Shown piece after piece: positions 51,750 through 60,716 of a DNA stretch of 64,000 nucleotides; the first letter of the stretch is position 1, and every line of letters begins with the position of its first letter. The notes under the pieces were generated by a model that was given only the letters and a program-made list of their open reading frames with translations, had not been told where the DNA came from and did no database searches. The position numbers and the translations under genes were made by a program. The DNA comes from Betaproteobacteria bacterium. Its GTDB lineage: Bacteria; Pseudomonadota; Gammaproteobacteria; Burkholderiales; Burkholderiaceae_C. The stretch spans positions 1-64,000 of the forward strand of contig JADIZZ010000006.1 of NCBI GenBank assembly GCA_016704535.1. The letters run 5' to 3'.

Positions 51750-52853
51750 ATGGCCGACACTCCCGCCGTCGCCCCTGAGCTGCTGGCACTCCGCGGGCGC
51801 ATCGACGCCGTCGACCGCGAGTTGCTGGCGCTCCTGAACCGCCGCGCCACCCTGGCGCTCGAGGTCGGCGATATCAAGAAGCGCGAAGGCTCGGTCGTTT
51901 TCCGCCCCGAGCGTGAAGCCCAGGTCATCGACGGCCTGAAGGCGATCAACCCCGGACCGCTGCAAAGCACGAGCGTGGCGCCGATATGGCGCGAGATCAT
52001 GTCGGCCTGCCGCGCACTGGAGACGCCGACGCGCGTGGCCTACCTGGGCCCCGCAGGCACCTTCAGCGAGGAAGCCGCGCTGGGGTTCTTCGGCGCGTCC
52101 ATCGTGCGTGTGCCTTGTGCGAGCATCGACGAAGTGATGCATGCCGCCACCTCGGGCGCGGCCGACTTCGGCGTCGTGCCTGTCGAGAACAGCACCGAAG
52201 GCGTGGTGGCGCGTTCGCTCGATCTCTTCCTGACCACGCCGCTCTTCATCATCGGCGAAACCAACTTGATGGTGCGGCACAACTTGCTGCGCCGCGAAGA
52301 CAGCCTGAACGGCATTGAAGCCATCTGCGCGCATCCGCAGGCGCTGGCGCAGTGCCACCGCTGGCTCAGTCACCACCTGCCCGAGGTCGAACGCCGCCCG
52401 GTGGCCAGTAACGCCGAAGGCGCGCGCTTGGCCGGGCTGGACGGCCGCCTGGCCGCCATCGCCGGCCAGCGCGCGGCGGGCGAATACGGCCTGCACGTGG
52501 TGGCGCCGGCAGTCCAGGACGACCCGCACAATCGAACGCGCTTTGCCATCGTCACGCACCCGCAGCGCCACCCGGCACCCAAGGCCTCAGGGCACGACTG
52601 CACCAGCCTCGTGGTCTCGGTGACCAACCGCCCGGGCGCCGTGCACGACATGCTCGTGCCGCTGAAGAATCACGGCGTTTCGATGACCCGGTTCGAGTCA
52701 CGGCCGGCGCGTTCTGGACAGTGGGAGTACTACTTCTACATCGACATCGAGGGCCACCCTGACGAGCCGCGTGTCAACGCCGCGTTGAAAGAACTGCGCG
52801 GCGTCTGCGCTTTCTTCAAGATCCTGGGCACTTACCCGATCGACATTCATTGA
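51750..52853 (+). CDS. pheA: P-protein: chorismate mutase/prephenate dehydratase
   Basis: 367-residue bifunctional enzyme for phenylalanine synthesis. N-terminal AroQ mutase (LLALRGRIDAVDRELLALLN, RRATLALEVGDIKKREGS), prephenate dehydratase domain from about residue 95 (VAYLGPAGTFSEEAALGFFG; VVPVENSTEGVVARSLDLFL with the conserved Thr-like TEG), and a C-terminal ACT domain (LVVSVTNRPGAVHDMLVPLK; ESRPARSGQWEYYFYIDIEG with the ESRP feedback motif), so Phe inhibition is likely. It lies 22 bases upstream of tyrA; hisC, often found between them in Burkholderiales, is not here. Confidence 0.97.
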   Translation: MADTPAVAPELLALRGRIDAVDRELLALLNRRATLALEVGDIKKREGSVVFRPEREAQVIDGLKAINPGPLQSTSVAPIWREIMSACRALETPTRVAYLGPAGTFSEEAALGFFGASIVRVPCASIDEVMHAATSGAADFGVVPVENSTEGVVARSLDLFLTTPLFIIGETNLMVRHNLLRREDSLNGIEAICAHPQALAQCHRWLSHHLPEVERRPVASNAEGARLAGLDGRLAAIAGQRAAGEYGLHVVAPAVQDDPHNRTRFAIVTHPQRHPAPKASGHDCTSLVVSVTNRPGAVHDMLVPLKNHGVSMTRFESRPARSGQWEYYFYIDIEGHPDEPRVNAALKELRGVCAFFKILGTYPIDIH

Positions 52854-52875
52854 AGCGAGGGCTCCAAGCAGTCCC

Positions 52876-53772
52876 ATGTTCCAGCAACTCGGCCTCATCG
52901 GATGTGGCCTCATGGGCGGCAGCTTCGCGCTGGCACTCAAGCGCGCCGGGCTCGTCAAGCGCGTCATCGGCTACAGCAAGTCGCCCAGCACGACCGAACG
53001 TGCGAAGAAGCTCGGTGTCATCGACGTGGCAGCCGAATCGGCGCTGCTGGCAGTGTCGGGCTCGGACATCGTGCTGATGGCCGTACCAGTCTCCGCGACC
53101 GAGACTACCTTCAAGGCCATCCGCCACCTGGTCGAGCCGGGTGTGCTGTTCATGGACGTCGGCAGCACCAAGCGTGACGTCGTCGACGCCGCGCGGCGCG
53201 TGCTGCGCGAGCGCATCCCCTCCTTCGTGCCGGCGCACCCCATCGCCGGCAAAGAGGTCTCGGGCATCGGCAACGCCGACGCCGCGCTGTACAACGGCCG
53301 CCAAGTCATCCTGACCCCCCTGGCGCAGACCTCACCTGAGATGGTGCAGAAGGCCACCGACGTCTGGAGCGCCATCGGTGCCCAGGTGCTGAAGATGACG
53401 CCGGAGAACCACGACGCGGCGTTCGCCGCGGTCAGCCACCTGCCCCACCTGCTGGCCTTCGCCTACTTCAGCGCGGTGGTCAACCAGCCCGCGGGACGCG
53501 ATTTCCTCTCGCTGGCTGGCCCCGGCTTCCGAGACTTCACGCGCATCGCCGCCAGCAGCCCCGAGATTTGGCGCGACATCCTGGTGGCCAACCGCGAAGA
53601 GGTGCTGAAGCAGTCCCAGCGCTTCCGCCAGGCGCTGGATGCGCTGGAACACGTCATGCGCGAAGGCAACAGCGACGCGCTGGAAGGTCTGATTCGCGGC
53701 CCGGCCGAAGGGCGTGCCAATTGGCAGATGGGCGCGCCACGCACGTCCGGCGGAAGCAAGAGTCCCAACTGA
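52876..53772 (+). CDS. tyrA: Prephenate dehydrogenase
   Basis: 298-residue NAD(P)-dependent dehydrogenase converting prephenate (or arogenate) on the tyrosine branch. Rossmann loop LGLIGCGLMGGSFALALKRA at the start, GSTKRDVVDAARRVL and PAHPIAGKEVSGIGNADAAL in the substrate side, and LPHLLAFAYFSAVV plus GPGFRDFTRIAASSPEIWRD in the C-terminal helical dimer. It is the monofunctional, cyclohexadienyl-type form. aroA-cmk follows 36 bases later. Confidence 0.96.
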   Translation: MFQQLGLIGCGLMGGSFALALKRAGLVKRVIGYSKSPSTTERAKKLGVIDVAAESALLAVSGSDIVLMAVPVSATETTFKAIRHLVEPGVLFMDVGSTKRDVVDAARRVLRERIPSFVPAHPIAGKEVSGIGNADAALYNGRQVILTPLAQTSPEMVQKATDVWSAIGAQVLKMTPENHDAAFAAVSHLPHLLAFAYFSAVVNQPAGRDFLSLAGPGFRDFTRIAASSPEIWRDILVANREEVLKQSQRFRQALDALEHVMREGNSDALEGLIRGPAEGRANWQMGAPRTSGGSKSPN

Positions 53773-53808
53773 CCCGACCTGGACCGGGGCAGTCTGCACC
53801 CCGAGCGC

Positions 53809-55854
53809 ATGTACGACATCCCCTTCCTCGACCTTCCGCCGCTGAACGGCGCTTCCGGCACCGTGCGCCTGCCGGGCAGCAAGAGCATCAGCAACCGAGT
53901 GCTGCTGCTGGCTGGCCTGGCCACGGGCACGACAGCCGTGCACGACCTGCTGGACAGCGACGACACGCACGTCATGCTGGACGCGCTGGCAGCTCTGGGC
54001 TGCAGGCTGCATCATGAAGACAGCGCGCACGGCCGCGTGCTGCACGTCACCGGGCTGGGCGGCCAACTGGTCGTGCACGAGGCCGACCTCTTTCTGGGCA
54101 ACGCCGGGACCGCGATGCGCCCTCTGGCCGCGGCGCTGGCGGTGCTGGCGGCCACGCAGGGCGGCAACTTCAAGCTGCACGGCGTGCCGCGCATGCACGA
54201 GCGCCCCATCGGCGACCTGGTCGACGCGCTGCGCCCGCTGGGCTGCCACGTCGACGACCTGGGGCAGCCCGGCTACCCCCCGCTGCGCCTGCGGGGCGAA
54301 GCCGGCGGGCGACTTGCCAGCGCCAGGCCCATCCGCGTGCGCGGCGACGTCTCGAGCCAGTTCCTGACCGCGCTGCTGCTGGCGCTGCCGCTGGTGAGCG
54401 CCGAGCGCGACATCGTCATAGAGGTAGACGGCGAGCTGATCAGCAAGCCCTACATCGACATCACGCTGAACCTGCTGGCACGCTTCGGCATCGCCGTGCA
54501 GCGTGACGGCTGGCAGCGTTTCACGATTCCGCAGGGCTCGGCCTACCGGTCGCCAGGCGCAATGCATGTCGAGGGCGATGCGTCGTCGGCGTCTTACTTC
54601 ATCGCCCTGGGCGCCGTCGCCGCACATGGCGGCGCGCCGCTGCGCATCGAAGGCGTCGGCAACGACTCCATCCAGGGCGACATCCGCTTCGTCGACGCCG
54701 CCGTGGCCATGGGCGCGCAGGTCAAGAGGGGTCCGGGCTGGCTGGAGGCGCACCGAGGGCGCTGGCCACTGGCCGGCATCACGATGGATTGCAACCACAT
54801 CCCCGACGCCGCGATGACGCTGGCCGTGATGGCGCTCTATGCCGACGGGCCAACCCGCCTGACCGGCATCGCGAGCTGGCGCGTCAAGGAGACCGACCGC
54901 ATTGCGGCGATGGCAGCCGAACTGCGCAAGGTGGGGGCGACGGTGGTCGAAGGTGCCGACTTCATCGAGGTCACACCACCCGGCCCGGATGCCTGGCGGC
55001 CAGCTGCGATCCACACCTACGAAGACCACCGCATGGCCATGTGCCTGTCGCTGGCCGCCTTCAACCCGCTGGCTGGCGCCACCTTACCCTGCCCGGTACG
55101 CATCCTCGATCCGCGGTGCGTCGGCAAGACGTTTCCCGATTACTTCGAGGCCCTCTTCGGCGTGGCAACAGCGGACGCTCAGCACGTGCCGGTGATCACC
55201 ATCGACGGCCCCACGGCCTCGGGTAAGGGAACGCTGGCCGCCGCGGTCGCCGACGCGCTGGGCTACCACCTGCTCGACTCGGGCGCACTCTACCGTGCCA
55301 CCGGGCTGGCCTCGCAGTGGGATGGCGTATCGCCCGACGACGAAACGGGCCTGGCCCGCCTGGCCGGGCTGCTGGACCTGCGCTTCGGCCACGGTCCGAA
55401 CGGGAGCCGCGCCTGGTTGCGCGGGCGCGAGGTGAGCGACGAACTTCGCGCCGAGGCTGCCGGCCTGCTGGCCTCGCGTGTCTCGGCCCTCCCGGCCGTC
55501 CGCAGCGCGCTGCAGAGCCTGCAATTGGCCTTTCGCCGGGCGCCCGGGCTGGTAGCCGACGGACGCGACATGGGCACTGTGATCTTCCCGCAGGCCACGC
55601 TCAAGGTCTATCTCACTGCAAGCGCCGCGACACGCGCCGAAAGGCGCCATAAGCAATTGATTTCCAAGGGGATTTCGGCTAGCATCGCAGACCTTCGCGT
55701 GGACTTGGAAGCGCGTGACGCCCGGGACAAGAACCGGAGCGTAGCGCCCTTGAAGCCTGCAGAAGATGCGCTGCTACTGGACAACTCGACCTCAAGCATC
55801 GAAGGCTCGGTGCAACAGGTGTTGAGTTGGTGGCAGCAGCGCAGGCCGTTCTGA
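53809..55854 (+). CDS. aroA: Fused EPSP synthase - cytidylate kinase
   Basis: 681-residue bifunctional protein. The first part (to about residue 447) is 3-phosphoshikimate 1-carboxyvinyltransferase: RLPGSKSISNRVLLLAGLAT with the substrate Lys, LGNAGTAMRPLAAALAVLAA near residue 98, and RVKETDRIAAMAAELRKVGA. The second (from about 460) is CMP/dCMP kinase: VITIDGPTASGKGTLAAAVA (P-loop), LDSGALYRATGLAS, and VADGRDMGTVIFPQATLKVY. The two enzymes belong to unrelated pathways, but their genes are neighbours in many bacteria, and their fusion is a known Burkholderiales trait. rpsA follows after 172 bases. Confidence 0.96.
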   Translation: MYDIPFLDLPPLNGASGTVRLPGSKSISNRVLLLAGLATGTTAVHDLLDSDDTHVMLDALAALGCRLHHEDSAHGRVLHVTGLGGQLVVHEADLFLGNAGTAMRPLAAALAVLAATQGGNFKLHGVPRMHERPIGDLVDALRPLGCHVDDLGQPGYPPLRLRGEAGGRLASARPIRVRGDVSSQFLTALLLALPLVSAERDIVIEVDGELISKPYIDITLNLLARFGIAVQRDGWQRFTIPQGSAYRSPGAMHVEGDASSASYFIALGAVAAHGGAPLRIEGVGNDSIQGDIRFVDAAVAMGAQVKRGPGWLEAHRGRWPLAGITMDCNHIPDAAMTLAVMALYADGPTRLTGIASWRVKETDRIAAMAAELRKVGATVVEGADFIEVTPPGPDAWRPAAIHTYEDHRMAMCLSLAAFNPLAGATLPCPVRILDPRCVGKTFPDYFEALFGVATADAQHVPVITIDGPTASGKGTLAAAVADALGYHLLDSGALYRATGLASQWDGVSPDDETGLARLAGLLDLRFGHGPNGSRAWLRGREVSDELRAEAAGLLASRVSALPAVRSALQSLQLAFRRAPGLVADGRDMGTVIFPQATLKVYLTASAATRAERRHKQLISKGISASIADLRVDLEARDARDKNRSVAPLKPAEDALLLDNSTSSIEGSVQQVLSWWQQRRPF

Positions 55855-56026
55855 CGCAAACCCGGCATGGCGCCGGGCTGCGTCGGAAGGACCGAAGAGG
55901 TTCAGCGCATCTCCCGTCATGGCCGCCAGGCCTCAGGTGTGCCGAAGTGTCCAACCCCAACCCGCGGCATCCGCCGCAAGCACGCCCGGCTCTGCAATCC
56001 ACTCCTCCGGGCAAGCCAGGAAACCC

Positions 56027-57745
56027 ATGACCGTTACCACTACCGTCACCGCCTCCGGTGGCGCAGACATGTTCGCTGCTCTGTTCGAAGAGTCGCTGAA
56101 GTCCAACGACATGCGCGTCGGGGAAGTCATCTCCGCCGAAGTCGTGCGCATCGAGTTCAACCACGTCGTGGTGAACGCCGGACTGAAGAGCGAAAGCTAC
56201 GTGGCCATCGAAGAATTCAAGAACGACCAGGGTGAACTGGAAGTTCAGGTCGGCGACTTCGTGTCGGTGGCCATCGACGCCGTCGAAAACGGCTACGGCG
56301 ACACCATCCTGTCGCGCGACAAGGCCAAGCGCCTCGCGTCGTGGATGTCACTCGAGAACTCGCTGGAGTCCGGCGAATTCGTCACCGGCACGGTCAGCGG
56401 CAAGGTCAAGGGCGGCCTGACGGTGCTGGTCAACGGCATCCGCGCCTTCCTGCCGGGCAGCCTGCTCGACACGCGCCCCGTGAAGGACATGACGCCCTAC
56501 GAGGGCAAGACCATGGAGTTCAAGGTCATCAAGCTCGACCGCAAGCGCAACAACGTCGTGTTGTCGCGCCGCGCCGTCGTCGAGGCTTCGATGGGCGAAG
56601 AACGCGCCAAGCTGCTGGAAACCCTGTCCGAAGGCGCCATCGTCCACGGCGTGGTCAAGAACATCACCGAATACGGTGCCTTCGTGGACCTGGGCGGCAT
56701 CGACGGCCTGCTGCACATCACCGACATGGCCTGGCGCCGTGTGCGTCACCCGAGCGAAGTGGTGACGGTCGGCCAGGAACTCACCGCCAAGGTGCTGAAG
56801 TTCGACGCCGAGAAGAACCGCGTCAGCCTGGGCCTGAAGCAGCTGGGCGACGACCCCTGGCACGGCGTGTCGCGCCGCTACCCGAACAGCACGCGCCTGT
56901 TCGGCAAGATCACGAACATCGCCGACTATGGTGCGTTCGTGGAAATCGAACCGGGCATCGAAGGCCTGGTGCACGTCTCCGAGATGGACTGGACCAACAA
57001 GAACGTCGCTCCCGCCAAGGTGGTCACCCTGGGCGAGGAAGTCGAAGTCATGGTGCTGGAGATCGACGAGGACAAACGCCGCATCAGCCTGGGCATGAAG
57101 CAGTGCAAGGCCAACCCCTGGGAAGAGTTCAGCGCCACCGTCAAGCGCGGCGACCGCGTCAAGGGGCCCGTCAAGAGCATCACCGACTTCGGCGTCTTCA
57201 TCGGCCTGTCGGCCGGCATCGACGGCCTGGTGCACCTGAGCGACCTCTCCTGGCACGAGCCGGGCGAGACCGCCGTGCGCAACTACAAGAAGGGCCAGGA
57301 AGTCGAGGCCCTGGTGCTGGCGGTGGACGTCGAGCGCGAGCGCATCAGCCTGGGCATCAAGCAGCTGGACGTCGACCCGTTCACCAGCTTCACGACGCTG
57401 AACGACCGCGGTGCGATCGTCAACGGCAAGGTCAAGAGCGTCGACCCGCGCGGCGCCGAGATCCAGCTGAACGACGACGTCACTGGCTACCTGCGCGCCT
57501 CTGAAATCAGCCGCGACCGCGTCGAGGACGCGCGCAACGTGCTGAAGGAAGGCGACGACGTCAACGTCATGGTCGTCAACGTCGACCGCAAGCTGCGCTC
57601 GATCCAGTTGTCGATCAAGGCCAAGGACAACGCCGACGAACAGCAGGCCATGCAGCGTCTGAGCCAGGTCAACGAGCGCGAGAACGCTGGCACCACCAGC
57701 CTGGGCGCCCTGCTGCGCGCCAAGCTCGACAACCGTCCGGAGTAA
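56027..57745 (+). CDS. rpsA: 30S ribosomal protein S1
   Basis: 572-residue protein with six S1 (OB-fold) domains that bring mRNA to the ribosome. Repeats of the S1 signature are plain: VVKNITEYGAFVDLGGIDGL and ITDMAWRRVRHPSEVV (third), ITNIADYGAFVEIEPGIEGL (fourth), VKSITDFGVFIGLSAGIDGL (fifth), VKSVDPRGAEIQLNDDVTGY (sixth). The ATG at 56027 (AGGA upstream) gives MTVTTTVTASGGADMFAALF, matching the family; a longer upstream reading does not. The 172-base leader may host the autoregulatory site known for S1, though no structure was traced. cmk-rpsA-ihfB is a classic order. Confidence 0.97.
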   Translation: MTVTTTVTASGGADMFAALFEESLKSNDMRVGEVISAEVVRIEFNHVVVNAGLKSESYVAIEEFKNDQGELEVQVGDFVSVAIDAVENGYGDTILSRDKAKRLASWMSLENSLESGEFVTGTVSGKVKGGLTVLVNGIRAFLPGSLLDTRPVKDMTPYEGKTMEFKVIKLDRKRNNVVLSRRAVVEASMGEERAKLLETLSEGAIVHGVVKNITEYGAFVDLGGIDGLLHITDMAWRRVRHPSEVVTVGQELTAKVLKFDAEKNRVSLGLKQLGDDPWHGVSRRYPNSTRLFGKITNIADYGAFVEIEPGIEGLVHVSEMDWTNKNVAPAKVVTLGEEVEVMVLEIDEDKRRISLGMKQCKANPWEEFSATVKRGDRVKGPVKSITDFGVFIGLSAGIDGLVHLSDLSWHEPGETAVRNYKKGQEVEALVLAVDVERERISLGIKQLDVDPFTSFTTLNDRGAIVNGKVKSVDPRGAEIQLNDDVTGYLRASEISRDRVEDARNVLKEGDDVNVMVVNVDRKLRSIQLSIKAKDNADEQQAMQRLSQVNERENAGTTSLGALLRAKLDNRPE

Positions 57746-57851
57746 TCCGGGCCCGGCCGATTGCCGCGTACGCGGCGCCGGCTGCTCCTTCCGTTACCCG
57801 CGGGCACCCCGCCCGCGGGCGTCGTGACCAGCGAACGACCGCCGCAGCTCC

Positions 57852-58157
57852 ATGACACGATCCGACCTCGTCACCCGCCTCGCCGAGCGCTTTGCCCAGC
57901 TCACGCAGCGAGACACCGAGTTCGCGGTCAAGACCATGCTTGACGCCATGTCCGACGCGCTGGCACGCGGCCACCGCATCGAGATCCGCGGCTTCGGCAG
58001 CTTCAGCATCAACCGCCGTCCACCCCGCATGGGACGCAACCCGCGCAGCGGCGAGCAGGTCGTCATCCCCGAGAAGCTGGTGCCCCACTTCAAACCCGGC
58101 AAGGCGCTGCGCGAGGCGGTCGATGCTCAGGTGCCGGGCGACGTCGACCCGTTGTAG
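57852..58157 (+). CDS. ihfB: Integration host factor, beta subunit
   Basis: 101-residue DNA-bending protein, partner of IhfA. MTRSDLVTRLAERFAQLTQR start, then VKTMLDAMSDALARGHRIEI, and the DNA-contact arm with the intercalating Pro in NRRPPRMGRNPRSGEQVVIP (R-N-P-R-S/T-G). Full length. Follows rpsA by 106 bases, the usual arrangement. Confidence 0.96.
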   Translation: MTRSDLVTRLAERFAQLTQRDTEFAVKTMLDAMSDALARGHRIEIRGFGSFSINRRPPRMGRNPRSGEQVVIPEKLVPHFKPGKALREAVDAQVPGDVDPL

Positions 58158-58200
58158 CCCGGCCCGCCCGGGGCGGTGCGGGTCCTAGAATCGGCGCCGC

Positions 58201-58518
58201 ATGCGCTACCTACTCGGCCTGTTCTGGGCCTTCGTCTTCTTCGCACTCTTCGCGTTTGCGCTGAACAATCAGCAGACGGCCACCGTGCGCTGGTTTTTCG
58301 GCGTGGAGTGGCGCACGCCCATGGTCATCGTGGTGCTGGTGGCCTTCGCGGCAGGCTGTGCCTTCGGTGTCGCGGCCATGGTACCCAGCTGGTGGCAGCA
58401 GCGCCGGGTGGCGCGACGTCACGCGCCACCGCCGCCTGCGGCAAACACCGTTTCCGGCACCAGCAGCCTGCTGCCCAGCGAATTCGGCCCCGAACATCCG
58501 CCCCGCGAAGGCCTGTGA
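58201..58518 (+). CDS. lapA: LapA family inner-membrane protein
   Basis: 105 residues with two membrane helices (MRYLLGLFWAFVFFALFAFA and TPMVIVVLVAFAAGCAFGVA) and a cytoplasmic C-terminal tail. The NNQQTATVRWFFGVEWRTP loop is the DUF1049 hallmark. LapA works with LapB in controlling LPS synthesis (via FtsH/LpxC). It precedes lapB by 16 bases, the conserved pair; ihfB-lapA-lapB is the usual order. Confidence 0.93.
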   Translation: MRYLLGLFWAFVFFALFAFALNNQQTATVRWFFGVEWRTPMVIVVLVAFAAGCAFGVAAMVPSWWQQRRVARRHAPPPPAANTVSGTSSLLPSEFGPEHPPREGL

Positions 58519-58534
58519 TGAACGGGCACGGCTG

Positions 58535-59686
58535 ATGGACTTCGACCTGCAATGGCTGCTCATCGGTTTGCCCGTGGCCTTTGCTTTGGGCTGGATGGCG
58601 TCGCGCTTCGACCTCAAACAGCTCAAGCGTGAACGCGAGGACGCCCCGCGCGCCTACTTCAAGGGACTGAACCTGCTGCTCAACGAGCAGCAGGACAAGG
58701 CCATCGACGCCTTCATCCAGGCCGTGCAGGACGACCCCGACACCACCGAACTGCACTTTGCCCTGGGCAACCTCTTCCGCCGACGTGGCGAGTTCGAACG
58801 TGCCGTGCGTGTGCACGAGCACCTGCTGGGCCGCAGCGACTTGAGGGCCGGCGACCGCGACCGCGCCCAGCGCGCACTGGCGCAGGACTACATGAAGGCC
58901 GGCCTCTTCGACCGCGCCGAAGCCGCCTGGCATGTCCTGGAAGGCACCCCCTTCGACGGCGAGGCCCGGCTGGCGCTGCTGTCGCTCTACGAACGCTCGC
59001 GCGACTGGCAGCGCGCGGCCGACATGGCGCGGCAGCTGGAAGGTGGCAGCGGGGCTTCCTTCGCGTCGCGCATCGCGCACTACGAGTGCGAAATCGCCGA
59101 GGCGGCTGGCAAGGCCGGCCACCCCGACGAGGCCGAATCTGCGCTGCAACGTGCACGCACTGCCGCGCCGCAGGCGCCCCGGCCTTGGCTGCTGGCAGGG
59201 CAGCGTGAGCTGCGCCAGGGCAACCCCGCGCGCGCACTGGCGGCCTGGGACCACCTGCGCGAGCACCACCCGGCGACCTTTGCGCTCGTGGCGGCCGACT
59301 ACGCCCAGGCGGCGCGCGCCGCCCACCAGATCAGCGCAGCGCACACGGCGCTGACGGCAACGCTCATGCAAAAGCCCGCGCTGGAAGTGCTGCAGGCCCT
59401 GGAGTCACTGGAGTCCCCCGACGACCCGGCCCGCCTGCCGCGCCTGTTGGCCCAGCTGCAGCAGCAGCCCAGCCTGTCGGGTGCCCAGCGTCTGCTGGCC
59501 CTGCCGCCGGCGGCCTGGGCCGAAGAAACCTGGGCGGCACTGCGGGCAGCCGTGGCCCGCAGTGCGGCACCCCTGCAGCGCTACCGCTGCGCTGCCTGTG
59601 GCTTCGAGACGCAGCACTATTTCTGGCAGTGCCCGGGCTGCCTCAGCTGGGACAGCTACCCGCCGCAGCGCCTCGACGCACTGTGA
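58535..59686 (+). CDS. lapB: LPS assembly protein LapB (YciM)
   Basis: 383 residues: one N-terminal membrane helix (LLIGLPVAFALGWMASRFDL), a TPR array (for example AYFKGLNLLLNEQQDKAIDA and LHFALGNLFRRRGEFERAV), and a C-terminal rubredoxin-like zinc finger CAACGF...CPGCLSWDSYPP with four Cys (YRCAACGFETQHYFWQCPGC). It adjusts LpxC turnover with FtsH, so it links phospholipid and LPS levels. The ATG at 58535 gives the standard MDFDLQWLL start; a longer upstream reading overlaps lapA out of frame. Followed by convergent LPS genes. Confidence 0.95.
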   Translation: MDFDLQWLLIGLPVAFALGWMASRFDLKQLKREREDAPRAYFKGLNLLLNEQQDKAIDAFIQAVQDDPDTTELHFALGNLFRRRGEFERAVRVHEHLLGRSDLRAGDRDRAQRALAQDYMKAGLFDRAEAAWHVLEGTPFDGEARLALLSLYERSRDWQRAADMARQLEGGSGASFASRIAHYECEIAEAAGKAGHPDEAESALQRARTAAPQAPRPWLLAGQRELRQGNPARALAAWDHLREHHPATFALVAADYAQAARAAHQISAAHTALTATLMQKPALEVLQALESLESPDDPARLPRLLAQLQQQPSLSGAQRLLALPPAAWAEETWAALRAAVARSAAPLQRYRCAACGFETQHYFWQCPGCLSWDSYPPQRLDAL

Positions 59687-59728
59687 GCCCCCAGGCTCAC
59701 TGACGTTCGCCACTCCACGAGGGGGCTC
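59685..59728. repeat. Inverted repeat between convergent lapB and waaC
   Basis: Perfect 8-bp inverted repeat GAGCCCCC/GGGGGCTC enclosing 28 bases, at the junction of two convergent genes. It overlaps the lapB stop codon by two bases. It could form a bidirectional stem that halts transcription; there is no U-tract. Similar GAGCCCCC/GGGGGCTC elements are frequent between genes in related genomes by my recollection, so it may also be a dispersed repeat. Confidence 0.4.
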
Positions 59729-59768
59729 TTGCGGCGGGCCGCGGAGCAGGATCCGCGCAAGGCCTTGG

Positions 59769-60716
59769 TCAAGCTGCGAACTGGGTTTCGAGCAGCGCCA
59801 GCACCTCCTTGACGCCTGGGATCTGGCCCTTGCCGCCGATGCTGGCCACGCGGCCAGGCCCGGTGATGCCGGCCAGGCCGGGGTCGTGGTCGCAGTAGAT
59901 GCCCAGCGTGGGCCGGCCCAGTGCGGCGGCCAGGTGAGTAAAGCCGGTGTCCAGGCCAACGACCTGGTTCGCGCCGGCCAACACCGCCGCCATCTCGCCA
60001 ACCCGGAGGAAAGGCGGCACGTCGCCCTCGCAGCTGGCAGCAATGCGTTCGGCCAGCGTCTGCTCCTCGTCGCGGCCCCATAGCACCACGGGCAGCCAAC
60101 CTCTTTCCAGCAGACGCCGGCCGACCGCAGCCCAGTGCCGCTCTGGCCAGAGCTTTTCGCGCCGGCTGGCGTTCGGGATCAGCACCGCGTAGGCCGAACG
60201 CGGTGTCCAGGTCGGCGCAGGCGCGCGCAGGCCGAAGTCGGGGTGGCCGCTGACCGTCGTGCCCAGGTGGGTCGCGGCCAGCAGGCGGCAGCGTTGCACG
60301 GCCTGCAGGTCGTGCGCAACCACCGCCGTGTGCTGGTAAAACCAAGCCGCTGCCGGTTCGCGCGCGCTGGAGGCGTCGTAGCCGAGAACCGGTGCACCGG
60401 CCTGACGCGCCCACAGCGCGCTCTTCAGCAGGCCCTGCAGGTCGAGTACGCCGTCGTAGCTGCCGTTGCGCAGTTCACCACGCAACTGTCCCATCGCGCG
60501 CCACGTGGCGGCGCTGAATAGCTGGTGGCGCCACTTGCGCCAGCTCATCGGCAGCACCCGCCGCACGCCGGGGTGCATCTGCGGGATGGCCGCGAACGGC
60601 GCTTCCACCAGCCAGTCGATCTGTGCGTCGGGGTGCTGGCGCAGGATGTCGTTGACGACCGGCAGCGCGTGCACCACGTCGCCCATCGACGAGGTCTTGA
60701 CGATGAGCAGGCGCAC
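59769..60716 (-). CDS. waaC: Lipopolysaccharide heptosyltransferase I
   Basis: 315-residue GT-B enzyme (family 9) adding the first heptose to Kdo of the LPS inner core. MRLLIVKTSSMGDVVHALPV start, with the catalytic-region Asp, then DWLVEAPFAAIPQMHPGVRR, LLKSALWARQAGAPVLGYDA, and the ADP-heptose binding end VVGLDTGFTHLAAALGRPTL. The start is a GTG overlapping the TAG stop of the DUF4254 gene by one base (TAGTG). Full length. Confidence 0.94.
   Translation of the reverse strand: MRLLIVKTSSMGDVVHALPVVNDILRQHPDAQIDWLVEAPFAAIPQMHPGVRRVLPMSWRKWRHQLFSAATWRAMGQLRGELRNGSYDGVLDLQGLLKSALWARQAGAPVLGYDASSAREPAAAWFYQHTAVVAHDLQAVQRCRLLAATHLGTTVSGHPDFGLRAPAPTWTPRSAYAVLIPNASRREKLWPERHWAAVGRRLLERGWLPVVLWGRDEEQTLAERIAASCEGDVPPFLRVGEMAAVLAGANQVVGLDTGFTHLAAALGRPTLGIYCDHDPGLAGITGPGRVASIGGKGQIPGVKEVLALLETQFAA

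Noticed and set aside
55855..56026. Possible small gene in the rpsA leader
   Set aside because: An in-frame extension upstream of rpsA exists, but it has no family likeness and the AGGA site favours the ATG at 56027.
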